Positions 8,012 to 16,455 of a stretch of DNA of 34,887 nt are shown here, piece by piece. The first letter of the stretch is position 1; the number at the start of each line of letters is the position of its first letter. The translations under genes were made by a program, and so were the position numbers. Under the pieces are notes generated by a model that was not told the DNA's origin, made no database searches, and saw only the letters and a program-made list of their open reading frames with translations. Location of the stretch: positions 1 to 34,887 of IMG/VR virus record IMGVR_UViG_3300036846_001602. One strand, given 5' to 3'. This DNA comes from a virus.

Positions 8012-9432
8012 TGTTTAGCCTTCTTTAAAAAATCATCGAAACAGAACTGGCCAACCTCGGTAGGAGGTTGAGTTGCATCATCAAAAATAAATTCTGATAC
8101 CAATTTTATTTCACTATGTCTGCGGCTAAACTTTATTTGGCGTAGTGGATCTGAATCTCTTGGCATCGGAAGTTTTGGTTTGAAAACTTGTCCTCCAATA
8201 GAGCGTCGAACAGTAGACCAGTTTTCTTGAGGGATCGATTTTGTAAAATCAGTTTCGGTCGTCGAAACCATATTAGAAGCTGTGCTAACAAGTTGTTTTC
8301 TTTCTTCTGTATTACTTTTCCATTTATTTGTGAAGTCGGTAAAGAATTTTAAGCCTTCGCGCATGAAATCTTTGGTAGAAAGATATAGTTCAGAATTACC
8401 ATCAACCCCGCGTTTAGTTGTAGTTATTGGTAATAGTTCAGCATTTGATGACGTGAATATTACAACACCAGAAATACCGATAAACTGCGTATGATATTGA
8501 GGGACTCCAGCTTCCCCCCACCCCGTGAGTTTGGTTTTATCAGCATGAAGAACTACACGGTCATTGCATATGATTGTCCAACCAGCCTTTTCGGTTGTGG
8601 AACGACCTGATAACAAACTCTCCTCTTCTTCTTCGCTAGGCAGGTTACGATAGAAACCAACAGCAACTTTGATTGATACACCATTTGAATCGTTTCTATA
8701 AACATAAGGGGCGATACCATCCGTATTGCCTTTTATTGCTTCCTCATCAAAAATTAAATTAGTACTATTTGGCTTGACGAGATGTCCATTTATTTTAACT
8801 TCAAAACCTTTCTTTATAATTAAACTGTAATGATTTGCTATGATGTTAACTAATTCATCTTCAAATCCTCGATCTTTTGATAATGACGCTTTAATATCTT
8901 TTCGTAGGTTATTAATTTGAATGCTTACACCGGTTTCACTTAAGTCAACACTATTCCTTTCTAACTCCAATGACCAATTATCATCATCAGTCATCCATTC
9001 AGGGGATATAGTAACAGAGAATTGTTCCGTTTGTGTTTTACTCAATATTCGCGCAGAAGTCCCCATCTTGAAAATGGCGCGTTTCATACCGATACCATAT
9101 ACGCCAATTGTTGGGAGATCATCAGCCTCTCTTTCAGAAGGGCGACCTAGTCTAAATGCATAGTTTTCTGCGAGTTTTCCCGGGATTCCCCCACAGTTAT
9201 CTGTGATCTTGAAGCTGTTTTCATCAAATTCAATATGAGCATGATAACCGTTGTAAACGTCTGATTTTCCGAAAGTTTGTTCTGGTGTGAAATTGTTCTT
9301 TCTCAGAACTCCGTCAAGGCAATTATCTAGCAAATCTAAAATTGAGTCAGATAACTCAATATCTCGGGTGAGCATTTCGACAAAGAATCTTTTTGCTGGA
9401 AATGCTTGGATTTTAACATGTGGCGAAACCAT
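8008..9432 (-). CDS. GHKL-family ATPase (MORC/MutL/Hsp90-like)
   Basis: A 474-aa protein with an N-terminal GHKL ATP-binding fold. The N-box is DSILDLLDNCLDG (29-41) with Asn37 for Mg2+. The G1 box is ITDNCGGIP (76-84) and the G2 box is GVYGIGMKRA (110-119). The usual catalytic Glu of the N-box is Asp33 here. The region after about 230 resembles the second domain of MORC/MutL-type proteins in general layout, but I cannot fix its family. MORC-like ATPases linked to DNA methyltransferases have been described in bacterial restriction-modification contexts (Iyer, Abhiman and Aravind), which fits this neighbourhood. An AAAGGAT precedes the ATG. It is the first gene of the minus-strand pair and presumably has its own promoter in 9433-9600. 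Confidence 0.85.
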   Translation of the reverse strand: MVSPHVKIQAFPAKRFFVEMLTRDIELSDSILDLLDNCLDGVLRKNNFTPEQTFGKSDVYNGYHAHIEFDENSFKITDNCGGIPGKLAENYAFRLGRPSEREADDLPTIGVYGIGMKRAIFKMGTSARILSKTQTEQFSVTISPEWMTDDDNWSLELERNSVDLSETGVSIQINNLRKDIKASLSKDRGFEDELVNIIANHYSLIIKKGFEVKINGHLVKPNSTNLIFDEEAIKGNTDGIAPYVYRNDSNGVSIKVAVGFYRNLPSEEEEESLLSGRSTTEKAGWTIICNDRVVLHADKTKLTGWGEAGVPQYHTQFIGISGVVIFTSSNAELLPITTTKRGVDGNSELYLSTKDFMREGLKFFTDFTNKWKSNTEERKQLVSTASNMVSTTETDFTKSIPQENWSTVRRSIGGQVFKPKLPMPRDSDPLRQIKFSRRHSEIKLVSEFIFDDATQPPTEVGQFCFDDFLKKAKQ

Positions 9433-9638
9433 AAATTATCCTTTCTAAACTATTATATTAACGTTAAGGCGTAATGACTGTGTGTATAGATCTATTTTGG
9501 CGTAAGTTTGTTTGGTCATGCCTGATTCTGCATCAAAATGTATGTAAAAAAAAGTTGTCTGTCTATAGTGTTAGCCTTGAAGCTTCCTGATTTGAGAGGT
9601 TAATGCAACTGCATTAAAACCGACCCATGAAGCGGGCA
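9433..9638. other. Intergenic region between cargo block and cos
   Basis: No gene is supported here. The cargo-proximal part is AT-rich and presumably carries the promoter for the GHKL gene. A perfect inverted repeat, TTAATGCA-AC-TGCATTAA, lies at 9600-9617, 22 bp before cos, and could be a terminase-binding element or an operator. The segment from about 9613 on (AAACCGACCCATGAAGCGGG) resembles the conserved DNA next to cos in P2 and P4 as I recall it. Confidence 0.5.
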
Positions 9639-9657
9639 GGCGTGGCGGGGAAAGCAT
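9639..9657. other. cos: cos site (19-base cohesive end sequence)
   Basis: GGCGTGGCGGGGAAAGCAT is the 19-base cohesive end of phage 186 as I recall it. It differs from P2/P4 (GGCGAGGCGGGGAAAGCAC) at two positions. It lies between the tin/old-equivalent cargo and portal gene Q, as in P2. The terminase of genes P and M would cut here when packaging circular monomers. Confidence 0.85.
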
Positions 9658-9799
9658 TGCGCGCCCGGCGTGGTGCTCATTATTATTTTCTCGCGTCTGA
9701 TTGCGTCACTATGAAGTCATGATATGTGCGGGTGAGTCGCAAGGTGTCATGGAGTGATGTCATTGTGTGGCGTTGCTGCGGGATTCTGGTGCGGGGTAG

Positions 9800-9822
9800 T
9801 AAAAAGCCGCCTCTCGGCGGCT
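9800..9822 (-). terminator. Rho-independent terminator after Q
   Basis: On the minus strand, AGCCGCC-GAGA-GGCGGCT is followed by TTTTT. It lies 10 bp past the stop of Q and ends the leftward P-Q operon. Confidence 0.85.
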
Positions 9823-9831
9823 GTGGGGCAA

Positions 9832-10875
9832 TTACTCGCTGTCCGATTCCAGCGAGTATTTTTCGAAGCGGATGATCTCTTCGCCTGCCCACTCGTTCAG
9901 CTCCATGAAGCGTGCCTGCAACGGATTGAGCTCATTACGCACAAAGACCTTCGCCACCTTCTCAACGTCGCCTAATGACCCGACGTTTTCCGGCTTGCCG
10001 CCCATGAGCTGGAACGGGATGCGGTGTGCATCAAGCATATCGGCGGCGCTGACTTTCTTGATGTTAAAAAAATCATCTTTCGTCGCGACTTCGCTCAGCG
10101 GCACAATTTTAATGCCGTCTGCCTTGCCATTCGGCGCGTAGAAAAACAGATTCTTAAAATTCCCTAATCCCTTCGAATCGCGCATCGCCTTGCGCAGCGC
10201 TTCGACGTCGGTGCTGCTCTGTGCCGCGTCGGTCACATACATGATGTACCCGGCGTGCGCCCCATTCTGGTAATACTTGCGGCGGAACAGCGTCGCGGAT
10301 TCATTCAGCCAGGCGGAATTGAGTGCGCTCAGGTATTCCGGCAGGCCGTACAGCTCCTGATTGATGTCGGGCTCCAGCAGGTGAAACACCGAGCCGGGCG
10401 CGAACGGGTGCGCCTGCGCGTAGGACTGAATATACCAGTAAGCATCCTCTTCCACGCCGCGCCGGGTGTATTTGGCCGGTGAGGTCTCAAATTTGACGGT
10501 CTTTCCGGTCACACTGCGACGGGTTTCTAGAAAGGCGTTACCAAAGACCAGAAAATCGAGCACAAACCGGCTGAAATCCTGTCGGGATAATTTCGGGTGC
10601 GGAATATACGTCGACACCAGAATATTGCGCTTCACGTAAATCGGTGAGCTGTGGTGTACCGCTGCCCGCATACTTTTCGCCAGCCCCGAAAAACTCACCG
10701 GCGGCTCGTACCACTGACCGTTATCGACGCATTCCACATAATCGAGAATATCGCGCCGGTCGAGCACCGCCGTCGGTTCGCCAAAGGTGAACGCTTCCAT
10801 GCTCTGAGCGGGCGCGGCGATATGCTGTGGTTTCGCGATGTACGATTTTTTCTTGTGACTGCTGCGTTTGCTCAT
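9832..10875 (-). CDS. Q: Portal protein (P2 gpQ)
   Basis: Forms the dodecameric portal ring at one capsid vertex, through which DNA is pumped. It is 347 aa (P2 about 344). The ATG at 10873-10875 (MSKRSSHKKKS...) matches P2 and overlaps the terminase stop as ATGA. An upstream ATG would add 28 residues that lie inside P. Family features include LDYVECVDNGQWYEPPVSF, IQSYAQAHPFAPGSVFHLLEPD and the SGLAKSMRAAVHHSSPIYVKRN-type region. It is transcribed leftward after P and ends at a terminator. Confidence 0.96.
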   Translation of the reverse strand: MSKRSSHKKKSYIAKPQHIAAPAQSMEAFTFGEPTAVLDRRDILDYVECVDNGQWYEPPVSFSGLAKSMRAAVHHSSPIYVKRNILVSTYIPHPKLSRQDFSRFVLDFLVFGNAFLETRRSVTGKTVKFETSPAKYTRRGVEEDAYWYIQSYAQAHPFAPGSVFHLLEPDINQELYGLPEYLSALNSAWLNESATLFRRKYYQNGAHAGYIMYVTDAAQSSTDVEALRKAMRDSKGLGNFKNLFFYAPNGKADGIKIVPLSEVATKDDFFNIKKVSAADMLDAHRIPFQLMGGKPENVGSLGDVEKVAKVFVRNELNPLQARFMELNEWAGEEIIRFEKYSLESDSE

Positions 10876-12644
10876 CAGTTCCATTCCATGATTGAGGATG
10901 ACGGCTGGCCGCTGGCGGCGGTCAGTGGCTCGTTGATTAAGACGTGCATGGTTGCCCATGCCAGATCGGCATGACTCGCTTCTTCGGTGCGGCTGGCCTC
11001 ATAGGTGGCGCTGCGCCCGCTGCTGGTCATGGTTTTACGGATGGACATAAACGACTGCGTGAGGTCGGTCGCGCCGACGTCGTACTCGAGACAGCCGCGG
11101 GTGATGGTGTCTTTAGCTTTGAGCACCATCGCGGTTTTCATCTCCGGCGTGTAGCGGATTTCACGTGCGGCCGGGTAGAACGAGCGCACAAGCTGGAAAA
11201 CACCCTGACCGAGCCCGGTCGCATCGATGCCGATGTAGTCGACGGTGTATTTCAGCGTCAGCTCGCGTATGGATTCGGCCTGCTGTGCGAAGTCCATGCC
11301 TTTCCACTGGTGACGCTCAAGGATGCGGAATTTGCCCCCGGCGACCACCGGTGGCGCAATGACCACGCACCCGGCACTGTCGCCGCGTAATGACGGGTCA
11401 TAACCGACCCATACAGGACGGTGACCGAATGGCCGGTCGGCGAACGGTGCGACGTCTTCCCATTTCTCCAGACTGTCGACCATGCAGCGCTGTAATTCCT
11501 CGAACGGGAATACCGATGCTTTATCGTCGACAAACTCGCACATAAACAAATTGCGGAAGTCGTCGACACTGTTTTCGCGGCGCAGTGTGTCGATGTTAAA
11601 CAGGGTACAGCCTTTGGCGAGGGCGTCCTCAAGGGTGACAATCTGCCGCCACTGGCCGTCGGGGCAGGCGACACCCTTTGCCAGTGCGGCGTGCGTGATG
11701 TCGATGTCGACGCGCTCACCTGCATTTGACCGGCCCCGGTTGAATTGTTCCCCTGACCAGAACGGGTAAGCGCCATGCGCGAGCGACGAGGGCGTAGAAA
11801 AATAGGTCGTGCGCAGATGCTCCTGCGACGACATACCGGATGAGACTTTTTTCAGTTGCTGGAAATTGGGGATCCAGAAAATTTCATCGACGTACAAATC
11901 GCCGTTATGGCTTTGCGCGGTGTTGGAATTGGTGCCGAGGAAAATCAGCTTTGCGCCGTTGTTGCCGATGACAATCGGGTCGCCGGTGAGCTCCACCTCC
12001 GCCAGTTTGGCAAACTGGATGATGTATTCACGGAATACATACGCCTGCGTTTTACTGGCTGACAGGAAAATCTGATTGTTCCCTGTTTTCAGCGCCCGCA
12101 TCAGCGCTTCACGCGCAAAATAAAATGTCGCGCCAATCTGGCGGGATTTGAGAATGTGACGGATGCGATGTGCCAGTCCGGCACGATACCAGTCGAGCTG
12201 ATAGTCGAATGACTGGTCGAGGAAAATGTCTTCCAGCTTTTCGATAGCTTCATCGCTGAAAAAATTCTTTTTCGGCTTCTTCTTCTCGCCCTTGTTGCGG
12301 TTGGCGACGTTGGGGTTTAAATCCGCCTCACTGCCGGTCTGACTGTAGCGGTTAACCCGCGCAAGCCGTTCCATTTGTCGCGCCAGAAAGTCGGCAACTT
12401 TGAAATCGTGCGCTGTCAGGTCGGGCTTTGCATAGAGCTGAATAAGCCGCGCTTCGAGCGTGGTTTCGACGCGTGTAAGCGGCGCGGTCGCTTCCCACTG
12501 GTCGCGCTGTTTCCAGCTCTGCACCGTGGGGCGTTTGGTCTGCAACATCTCCGAGATTTGCGGCACGGAAAAGCCCTGCCAGAACAGCAGCGCCGCCTGC
12601 CGTCGCGGGTCGCTCAGAAGTGTGGTGTCAGTGGTGATGGTCAT
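10875..12644 (-). CDS. P: Terminase large subunit, ATPase (P2 gpP)
   Basis: Packaging ATPase that works with gpM at cos. It is 589 aa (P2 about 590). It has an N-terminal helix-turn-helix (FSVPQISEMLQTKRPTVQSWKQRD, about 24-50) and an ATPase with a Walker A-like LKSRQIGATFYFA and Walker B GDLYVDEIFWI. A C-terminal RNase H-like nuclease fold is suggested by VGYDPSLRGDSAG and YIGIDATGLGQG. I chose the ATG at 12642-12644 (MTITTDTTLL, as in P2) with GAGG upstream, not the ATG 10 codons earlier. It heads the leftward P-Q operon, divergent from O. Confidence 0.97.
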   Translation of the reverse strand: MTITTDTTLLSDPRRQAALLFWQGFSVPQISEMLQTKRPTVQSWKQRDQWEATAPLTRVETTLEARLIQLYAKPDLTAHDFKVADFLARQMERLARVNRYSQTGSEADLNPNVANRNKGEKKKPKKNFFSDEAIEKLEDIFLDQSFDYQLDWYRAGLAHRIRHILKSRQIGATFYFAREALMRALKTGNNQIFLSASKTQAYVFREYIIQFAKLAEVELTGDPIVIGNNGAKLIFLGTNSNTAQSHNGDLYVDEIFWIPNFQQLKKVSSGMSSQEHLRTTYFSTPSSLAHGAYPFWSGEQFNRGRSNAGERVDIDITHAALAKGVACPDGQWRQIVTLEDALAKGCTLFNIDTLRRENSVDDFRNLFMCEFVDDKASVFPFEELQRCMVDSLEKWEDVAPFADRPFGHRPVWVGYDPSLRGDSAGCVVIAPPVVAGGKFRILERHQWKGMDFAQQAESIRELTLKYTVDYIGIDATGLGQGVFQLVRSFYPAAREIRYTPEMKTAMVLKAKDTITRGCLEYDVGATDLTQSFMSIRKTMTSSGRSATYEASRTEEASHADLAWATMHVLINEPLTAASGQPSSSIMEWN

Positions 12645-12809
12645 GTTTGCCTCGCCGTGGTTGATACAGGGCAAGGCTAAAGAAACAGGGGCAGCGAATC
12701 GCTAAAGCCCTGTTGTGTCAGGGGTACGCCATCCGCAATGGATAGCCGGTGCGGGGATGAGTCGGGAAACTAAGCCTGATCCGAAAACCCAACATCAGGA
12801 CACTGACTC
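12645..12809. promoter_or_regulatory. Divergent late promoter region between P and O, candidate Ogr box
   Basis: This 165-bp gap separates the leftward P-Q and rightward O-N-M-L operons and in P2 holds two Ogr-dependent promoters. TGTTGTGTCAGGGGTACG (12711-12728) approximates the Ogr/Delta motif TGT-N12-ACA as I remember it, with one mismatch at the last base. It is centred about 55-60 bp from plausible starts on either side. Read by eye only. Confidence 0.35.
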
Positions 12810-13676
12810 ATGGCAAAAAAAGCCTCCAAAATTTCTAAATGGTTCCGCATCGGTGTCGAGGGTGACACCTGCGACGGTCGTGTCATCGGCGCGTCCGATA
12901 TTCAGGAAATGGCTGACACCTTCGATCCGCGTGTCTACGGTTGCCGCATCAATCTCGAACATATCCGCAGCATCAATCCCGACGGTCAGTACGGGCGTTA
13001 TGGCGATGTTGCCGAGGTGAAAGCCGACATCATCGATGATGACTCCGCGCTGAAAGGTAAGCTGGCGCTGTTTGGCAGAATTGCCCCGCTCGACAACCTC
13101 GTCGACATGGTGGCGAAAGGCCAGAAGGTTTACACCTCAATGGAAATCCGCCCGAACTTTGCCAACAGCGGCAAGAGCTATCTCGTCGGGCTGGCCGTCA
13201 CCGATGACCCCGCAAGCCTCGGTACCGAATACCTCGAGTTTTGCAGCCGTGCCACCGCCAATCCGCTGAACGGCAAGAAAGACCAGCCGGGCGATCTCTT
13301 CTCAGTGGCGACACTCGCCGAGCTGGAATTTGAAGACCAGCCCGACACGCTTCTCACCAAACTGACCGACTCCGTTAAGGCCATTTTCAGTCGCCAGCAA
13401 CAGAGCGACGACGTGCGTTTCGCCGACGTGCATGAGGCGGTGACGTCTATCGCGGAACGTGTGCAAACCGGCGAGGAAGCGACGGAAACCCGCTTCGCGG
13501 CGCTGGAAAATGAACTCGCGACACTGAAACAAAACGTAGCCGCGCAGGGGGATGAAACTGCGCAGCAGTTCAGCACTATCCAGACCACCCTGGACAAAAC
13601 CGAGAGCATTACACAGCCGCGCCGTTTGCTGAGCACAGGTGGTGATGCCGGGGATGTGACGCTGACCGACTGCTGA
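12810..13676 (+). CDS. O: Capsid scaffold and maturation protease (P2 gpO)
   Basis: Internal scaffold whose N-terminal serine protease trims N, L and O itself during head assembly. It is 288 aa (P2 284). The triad known from P2 (Asp19/His48/Ser107) aligns to Asp22 (in DTCDG), His51 (INLEHI) and Ser110 (YTSMEI), shifted by three residues. The C-terminal half (about 160-270) is a charged scaffold helix region. The ATG at 12810 matches the P2 start (MAKKxSK). It is the first gene of the rightward head operon. Confidence 0.96.
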   Translation: MAKKASKISKWFRIGVEGDTCDGRVIGASDIQEMADTFDPRVYGCRINLEHIRSINPDGQYGRYGDVAEVKADIIDDDSALKGKLALFGRIAPLDNLVDMVAKGQKVYTSMEIRPNFANSGKSYLVGLAVTDDPASLGTEYLEFCSRATANPLNGKKDQPGDLFSVATLAELEFEDQPDTLLTKLTDSVKAIFSRQQQSDDVRFADVHEAVTSIAERVQTGEEATETRFAALENELATLKQNVAAQGDETAQQFSTIQTTLDKTESITQPRRLLSTGGDAGDVTLTDC

Positions 13677-13721
13677 GTCCTCCATTTTAACGCCCACTTT
13701 CTGACAGGATAAAAAAACACT

Positions 13722-14882
13722 ATGCGTAAAGAGACCCGTTTTAAATTCAATAAATACCTGAGCCGCCTCGCCGAACTGAACGGCGTCGAGGTGCCTGACC
13801 TTGATAAAAAATTCAACGTCGAGCCGTCTGTCACGCAGAAACTCTTCGATAAAATCCAGCAGTCGTCCTCCTTCCTGCAACTCATCAACATGGTGACCGT
13901 GGGGGAACTGACCGAGGAAAAAGTCGGTATCGATGTGACCGGCACCATCGCCAGCACCACCGACACCGATGGCGGCGTAGAGCGTAAAACGGCGGATTTC
14001 TCGAAGCTGGATGCGTTCCGTTACTTCTGCAAACCGGTCAATTTCGATTACAATCTGAAGTACAACAAGCTCGACCTATGGGCGCGTTTTGAAGATTTTC
14101 AGATCCGCATCCGTAACGCCATCATCAAGCGTCAGGCACTGGACTACATCACCATTGGTTTTAATGGTGTGAGCCGTGCCGCGACGTCTGACCGTGCGAA
14201 AAACCCGTTGCTTCAGGATGTGGCTGTCGGCTGGCTGCAAAAATACCGCGAAGACGCGCCAGAGCGTGTGATGTCGAAGGTTCTTGATGATGACGGCACG
14301 GTCATTTCGGACACGATCAAGGTCGGTAAGGGCGGGCATTATGCCAACCTTGACGCGCTGGTGATGGACGGGCATGAATCGCTGATTGAAGAAATCCACC
14401 GCGAAAACCCGGAAATGGTGGTGATTTGTGGTCGCCGCATCCTGACCGACAAATATTTCCCGATGATTAACAAATTCCAGGCAAACAGCGAACAGCTCGC
14501 CGCTGAGTTGATTGTCAGCCAGAAAACCATCGGTCAGTTACAGGCCGTGCGTGCGCCGTTCTTCCCGGCTAACAGCATCTTTATCACCACGCTGGATAAC
14601 ATTTCCATCTACCTGTACGAAGACGCGCACCGCCGTCATATCGTTGAAAACCCGAAACTGGATCAGGTGGAAAACTACGAGCAGGTGAAAGTCGATTTCG
14701 TTATCGAGGATTATGCGGCCGGTTGCCTGATTGAAAACATCGAAATCCTTGAGCAGGAAGAGGGGGCCACCCCGGAAGCGACCAGCGCGAGCGTGTTCGC
14801 GGCTGAAATGGTGAAAGCCTTGCAGGCGATGAATGCAGGTAGCGCCCCAAAGGGTGAGACTACCGACGGCGCGGAGGCTTAA
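13722..14882 (+). CDS. N: Major capsid protein precursor (P2 gpN)
   Basis: HK97-fold capsid subunit, cleaved near its N-terminus by gpO. It is 386 aa (P2 357). The N-terminal region MRKETRFKFNKYLSRLAELN and the core (GFNGVSRAATSDRAKNPLLQDV, SEQLAAELIVSQKTIGQLQAV) follow P2 N. The extra length is mostly a C-terminal tail rich in Glu, Ala and Thr (EQEEGATPEATSASV onward). It follows O by 45 bp and precedes M by 3 bp. Confidence 0.96.
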   Translation: MRKETRFKFNKYLSRLAELNGVEVPDLDKKFNVEPSVTQKLFDKIQQSSSFLQLINMVTVGELTEEKVGIDVTGTIASTTDTDGGVERKTADFSKLDAFRYFCKPVNFDYNLKYNKLDLWARFEDFQIRIRNAIIKRQALDYITIGFNGVSRAATSDRAKNPLLQDVAVGWLQKYREDAPERVMSKVLDDDGTVISDTIKVGKGGHYANLDALVMDGHESLIEEIHRENPEMVVICGRRILTDKYFPMINKFQANSEQLAAELIVSQKTIGQLQAVRAPFFPANSIFITTLDNISIYLYEDAHRRHIVENPKLDQVENYEQVKVDFVIEDYAAGCLIENIEILEQEEGATPEATSASVFAAEMVKALQAMNAGSAPKGETTDGAEA

Positions 14883-14885
14883 CCG

Positions 14886-15653
14886 ATGGCGAGCCCCGCA
14901 CAGCGTCACGCGATGCGGGTCTCGGCTGAAAAGGCATCGCAGCGGGAACAACACCCGCTGCGGCATGCCACAGCTTACGAGCAGATGCTCGTCAAGCTGG
15001 CCGCAGACCGCCGGACGCTAAAACAAATCCATTCTAAAGAGCGCAAAGCTGAGAAAAAGCGCGAGCTGTTGCCGTTCTATCTGCCGTGGGTCACCGGTGT
15101 ACTGGAGACCGGCACCGGCGCTCAGGATGACATCCTGATGACCGTGATGCTGTGGCGTCTTGATGTCGGTGATATTCCCGGCGCGATTGAGATTGCCCGC
15201 TATGCACTGCACTTTGGCCTGTCGATGCCTGACGGTCACTCGCGCACCGCACCGTACATGCTCGCAGAAGAGGTGGCCCTCGCCGCCATTCGCGCCCGCA
15301 TCGCCTGTCAGCCGGTGGATGTTCAGTCACTGCTAAGCGTTATCGGGATGACCCGTGTCGCTGATATGCCCGACGAGGTTCGCGCCCGTCTGCATAAGGT
15401 CGTCGGTCTCACGCTGCGTGATAACGGACAACTTGCGGACGCTATGACACACCTGCAACGCGCCATTCAGCTTGATGAAAGCTGTGGCGTCAAAAAAGAC
15501 ATCGAGCGACTCGGCCGTGAGCTGAACCCGAAACCCCGGCCTGTTGCACCGGTGAAGAAAACACCGCCGAAGCCCGCGAAAAAGGTCATGAAAAAAACAT
15601 CCGATTCACCGGTGAAACGCGGGCGAGGTCGCCCGAGAAAAGTCGCCGGTTAA
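14886..15653 (+). CDS. M: Terminase small subunit, cos endonuclease (P2 gpM)
   Basis: The DNA-cutting subunit of P2-type terminase, which pairs with gpP. It is 255 aa (P2 247). It opens with MASPAQRHAMRVSAEKASQR, typical of the family, and the central region PFYLPWVTGVLETGTGAQDDILMTVMLWRLD is well conserved in P2-like phages. The C-terminus is a basic Pro/Lys-rich tail ending in an AT-hook-like RGRGRPRK, which may help DNA contact (inference). It is followed by a large hairpin before L. Confidence 0.94.
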   Translation: MASPAQRHAMRVSAEKASQREQHPLRHATAYEQMLVKLAADRRTLKQIHSKERKAEKKRELLPFYLPWVTGVLETGTGAQDDILMTVMLWRLDVGDIPGAIEIARYALHFGLSMPDGHSRTAPYMLAEEVALAAIRARIACQPVDVQSLLSVIGMTRVADMPDEVRARLHKVVGLTLRDNGQLADAMTHLQRAIQLDESCGVKKDIERLGRELNPKPRPVAPVKKTPPKPAKKVMKKTSDSPVKRGRGRPRKVAG

Positions 15654-15671
15654 CAGAATGCGCCCCGCGCC

Positions 15672-15730
15672 GGGCGGCACGCTGGCCGATGTCGGTGTTT
15701 CACCACAACTGAGGCCAGCGTCCACCGCCC
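15672..15730 (+). other. Large GC-rich hairpin between M and L
   Basis: GGGCGG-C-ACGCTGGCC (15672-15687) can pair with GGCCAGCGT-CCA-CCGCCC (15713-15730): a 9-bp stem, a small internal loop and a further 6 bp, with a 25-base loop. There is no T-run, so it is not a standard terminator. It could stabilise mRNA ends or tune M/L ratios. Confidence 0.6.
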
Positions 15731-15749
15731 ACCTATTTCCGAGGTAGTC

Positions 15750-16250
15750 ATGACGACGCTAGTAGTAAACAACCCGACGCAAAAGCGCGAGACGGTGGTT
15801 ATCCCGCCCGTGCCGGAAGCGGAACCGGTGATTCAAAATACCGCCTTTTTCCCGGATGTGGATCCGAAGCGAGTGCGGGAAGAAATGCGCCTTGAGCAGA
15901 CGGTTTCCTCTGTACGACTGCGCCGGGCGATTAAGGCCGGGATAGCGGAAACCAACGCCGAGCTGCGTGAGTGGCGTGACCTTCAGCGTGATGCCGGTTA
16001 TGCCCGTCTTGAGGATGTACCCACCGATGAGCTCGATGGCGAGAGCGTGCGCGTTTTCCATTACTTCAATGCCGTGAGTGCGATGACCACCGCCACGCTG
16101 TATGAGCGTTATCGCGGGGTGGATGCGAGCGCCAAAGGTGACAAAAAAGCCGACAGCATCGACAGTACCATCGATGAGATGTGGCGGGATATGCGCTGGT
16201 CAGTGGCCTGTATTCAGGACAAGGCCCGCTGCATCGTGGGGCAAATCTGA
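15750..16250 (+). CDS. L: Head completion protein (P2 gpL)
   Basis: Closes and stabilises DNA-filled heads and connects to the tail. It is 166 aa (P2 169). The family region VRLRRAIKAGIAETNAELREWRDLQRDAGYARL and IDEMWRDMRWSVACIQDKARCIVG is present, and its length and position match P2 L. The TGA overlaps the ATG of X (TGATG), so the two are coupled. Confidence 0.95.
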   Translation: MTTLVVNNPTQKRETVVIPPVPEAEPVIQNTAFFPDVDPKRVREEMRLEQTVSSVRLRRAIKAGIAETNAELREWRDLQRDAGYARLEDVPTDELDGESVRVFHYFNAVSAMTTATLYERYRGVDASAKGDKKADSIDSTIDEMWRDMRWSVACIQDKARCIVGQI

Positions 16251-16453
16251 TGAACGTCATCGCGCAGCAGGGCGACACCCTCGATGCCCTGTGCTTTCGT
16301 CACTACGGGCGCACCGGGGGCATTGTTGAGGCCGTGCTTGAGGCTAATCCGGGGCTCGCCGAACTGGGCGCGCTCCTGCCGCATGGCACCGCTGTCAGCT
16401 TGCCGGACGTCGACACGGCCCCTGTCACGGAGACCGTCAACCTGTGGGATTAA
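16250..16453 (+). CDS. X: Tail protein X (LysM-like)
   Basis: 67 aa, the P2 X length. The sequence IAQQGDTLDALCFRHYGRTGG followed by EANPGL is the LysM-like motif of the P2 X family, needed for tail assembly or attachment. The ATG at 16250 overlaps the L stop. It is followed two bases later by the holin gene. Confidence 0.95.
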   Translation: MNVIAQQGDTLDALCFRHYGRTGGIVEAVLEANPGLAELGALLPHGTAVSLPDVDTAPVTETVNLWD

Positions 16454-16455
16454 CG

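Noticed and set aside
5917-9432. Classical type II restriction-modification system
   Set aside because: A cytosine methyltransferase is present, but neither partner shows PD-(D/E)XK, HNH, GIY-YIG or Vsr motifs. A conventional restriction enzyme cannot be named.
9683-9892. Minus-strand ORF between cos and Q
   Set aside because: It runs through the Q terminator and into the Q coding sequence in another frame, with no ribosome site.
10944-11390. 148-codon plus-strand ORF opposite terminase P
   Set aside because: It is antisense to a gene with near-complete P2 similarity. Long antisense frames are common in GC-rich coding DNA.
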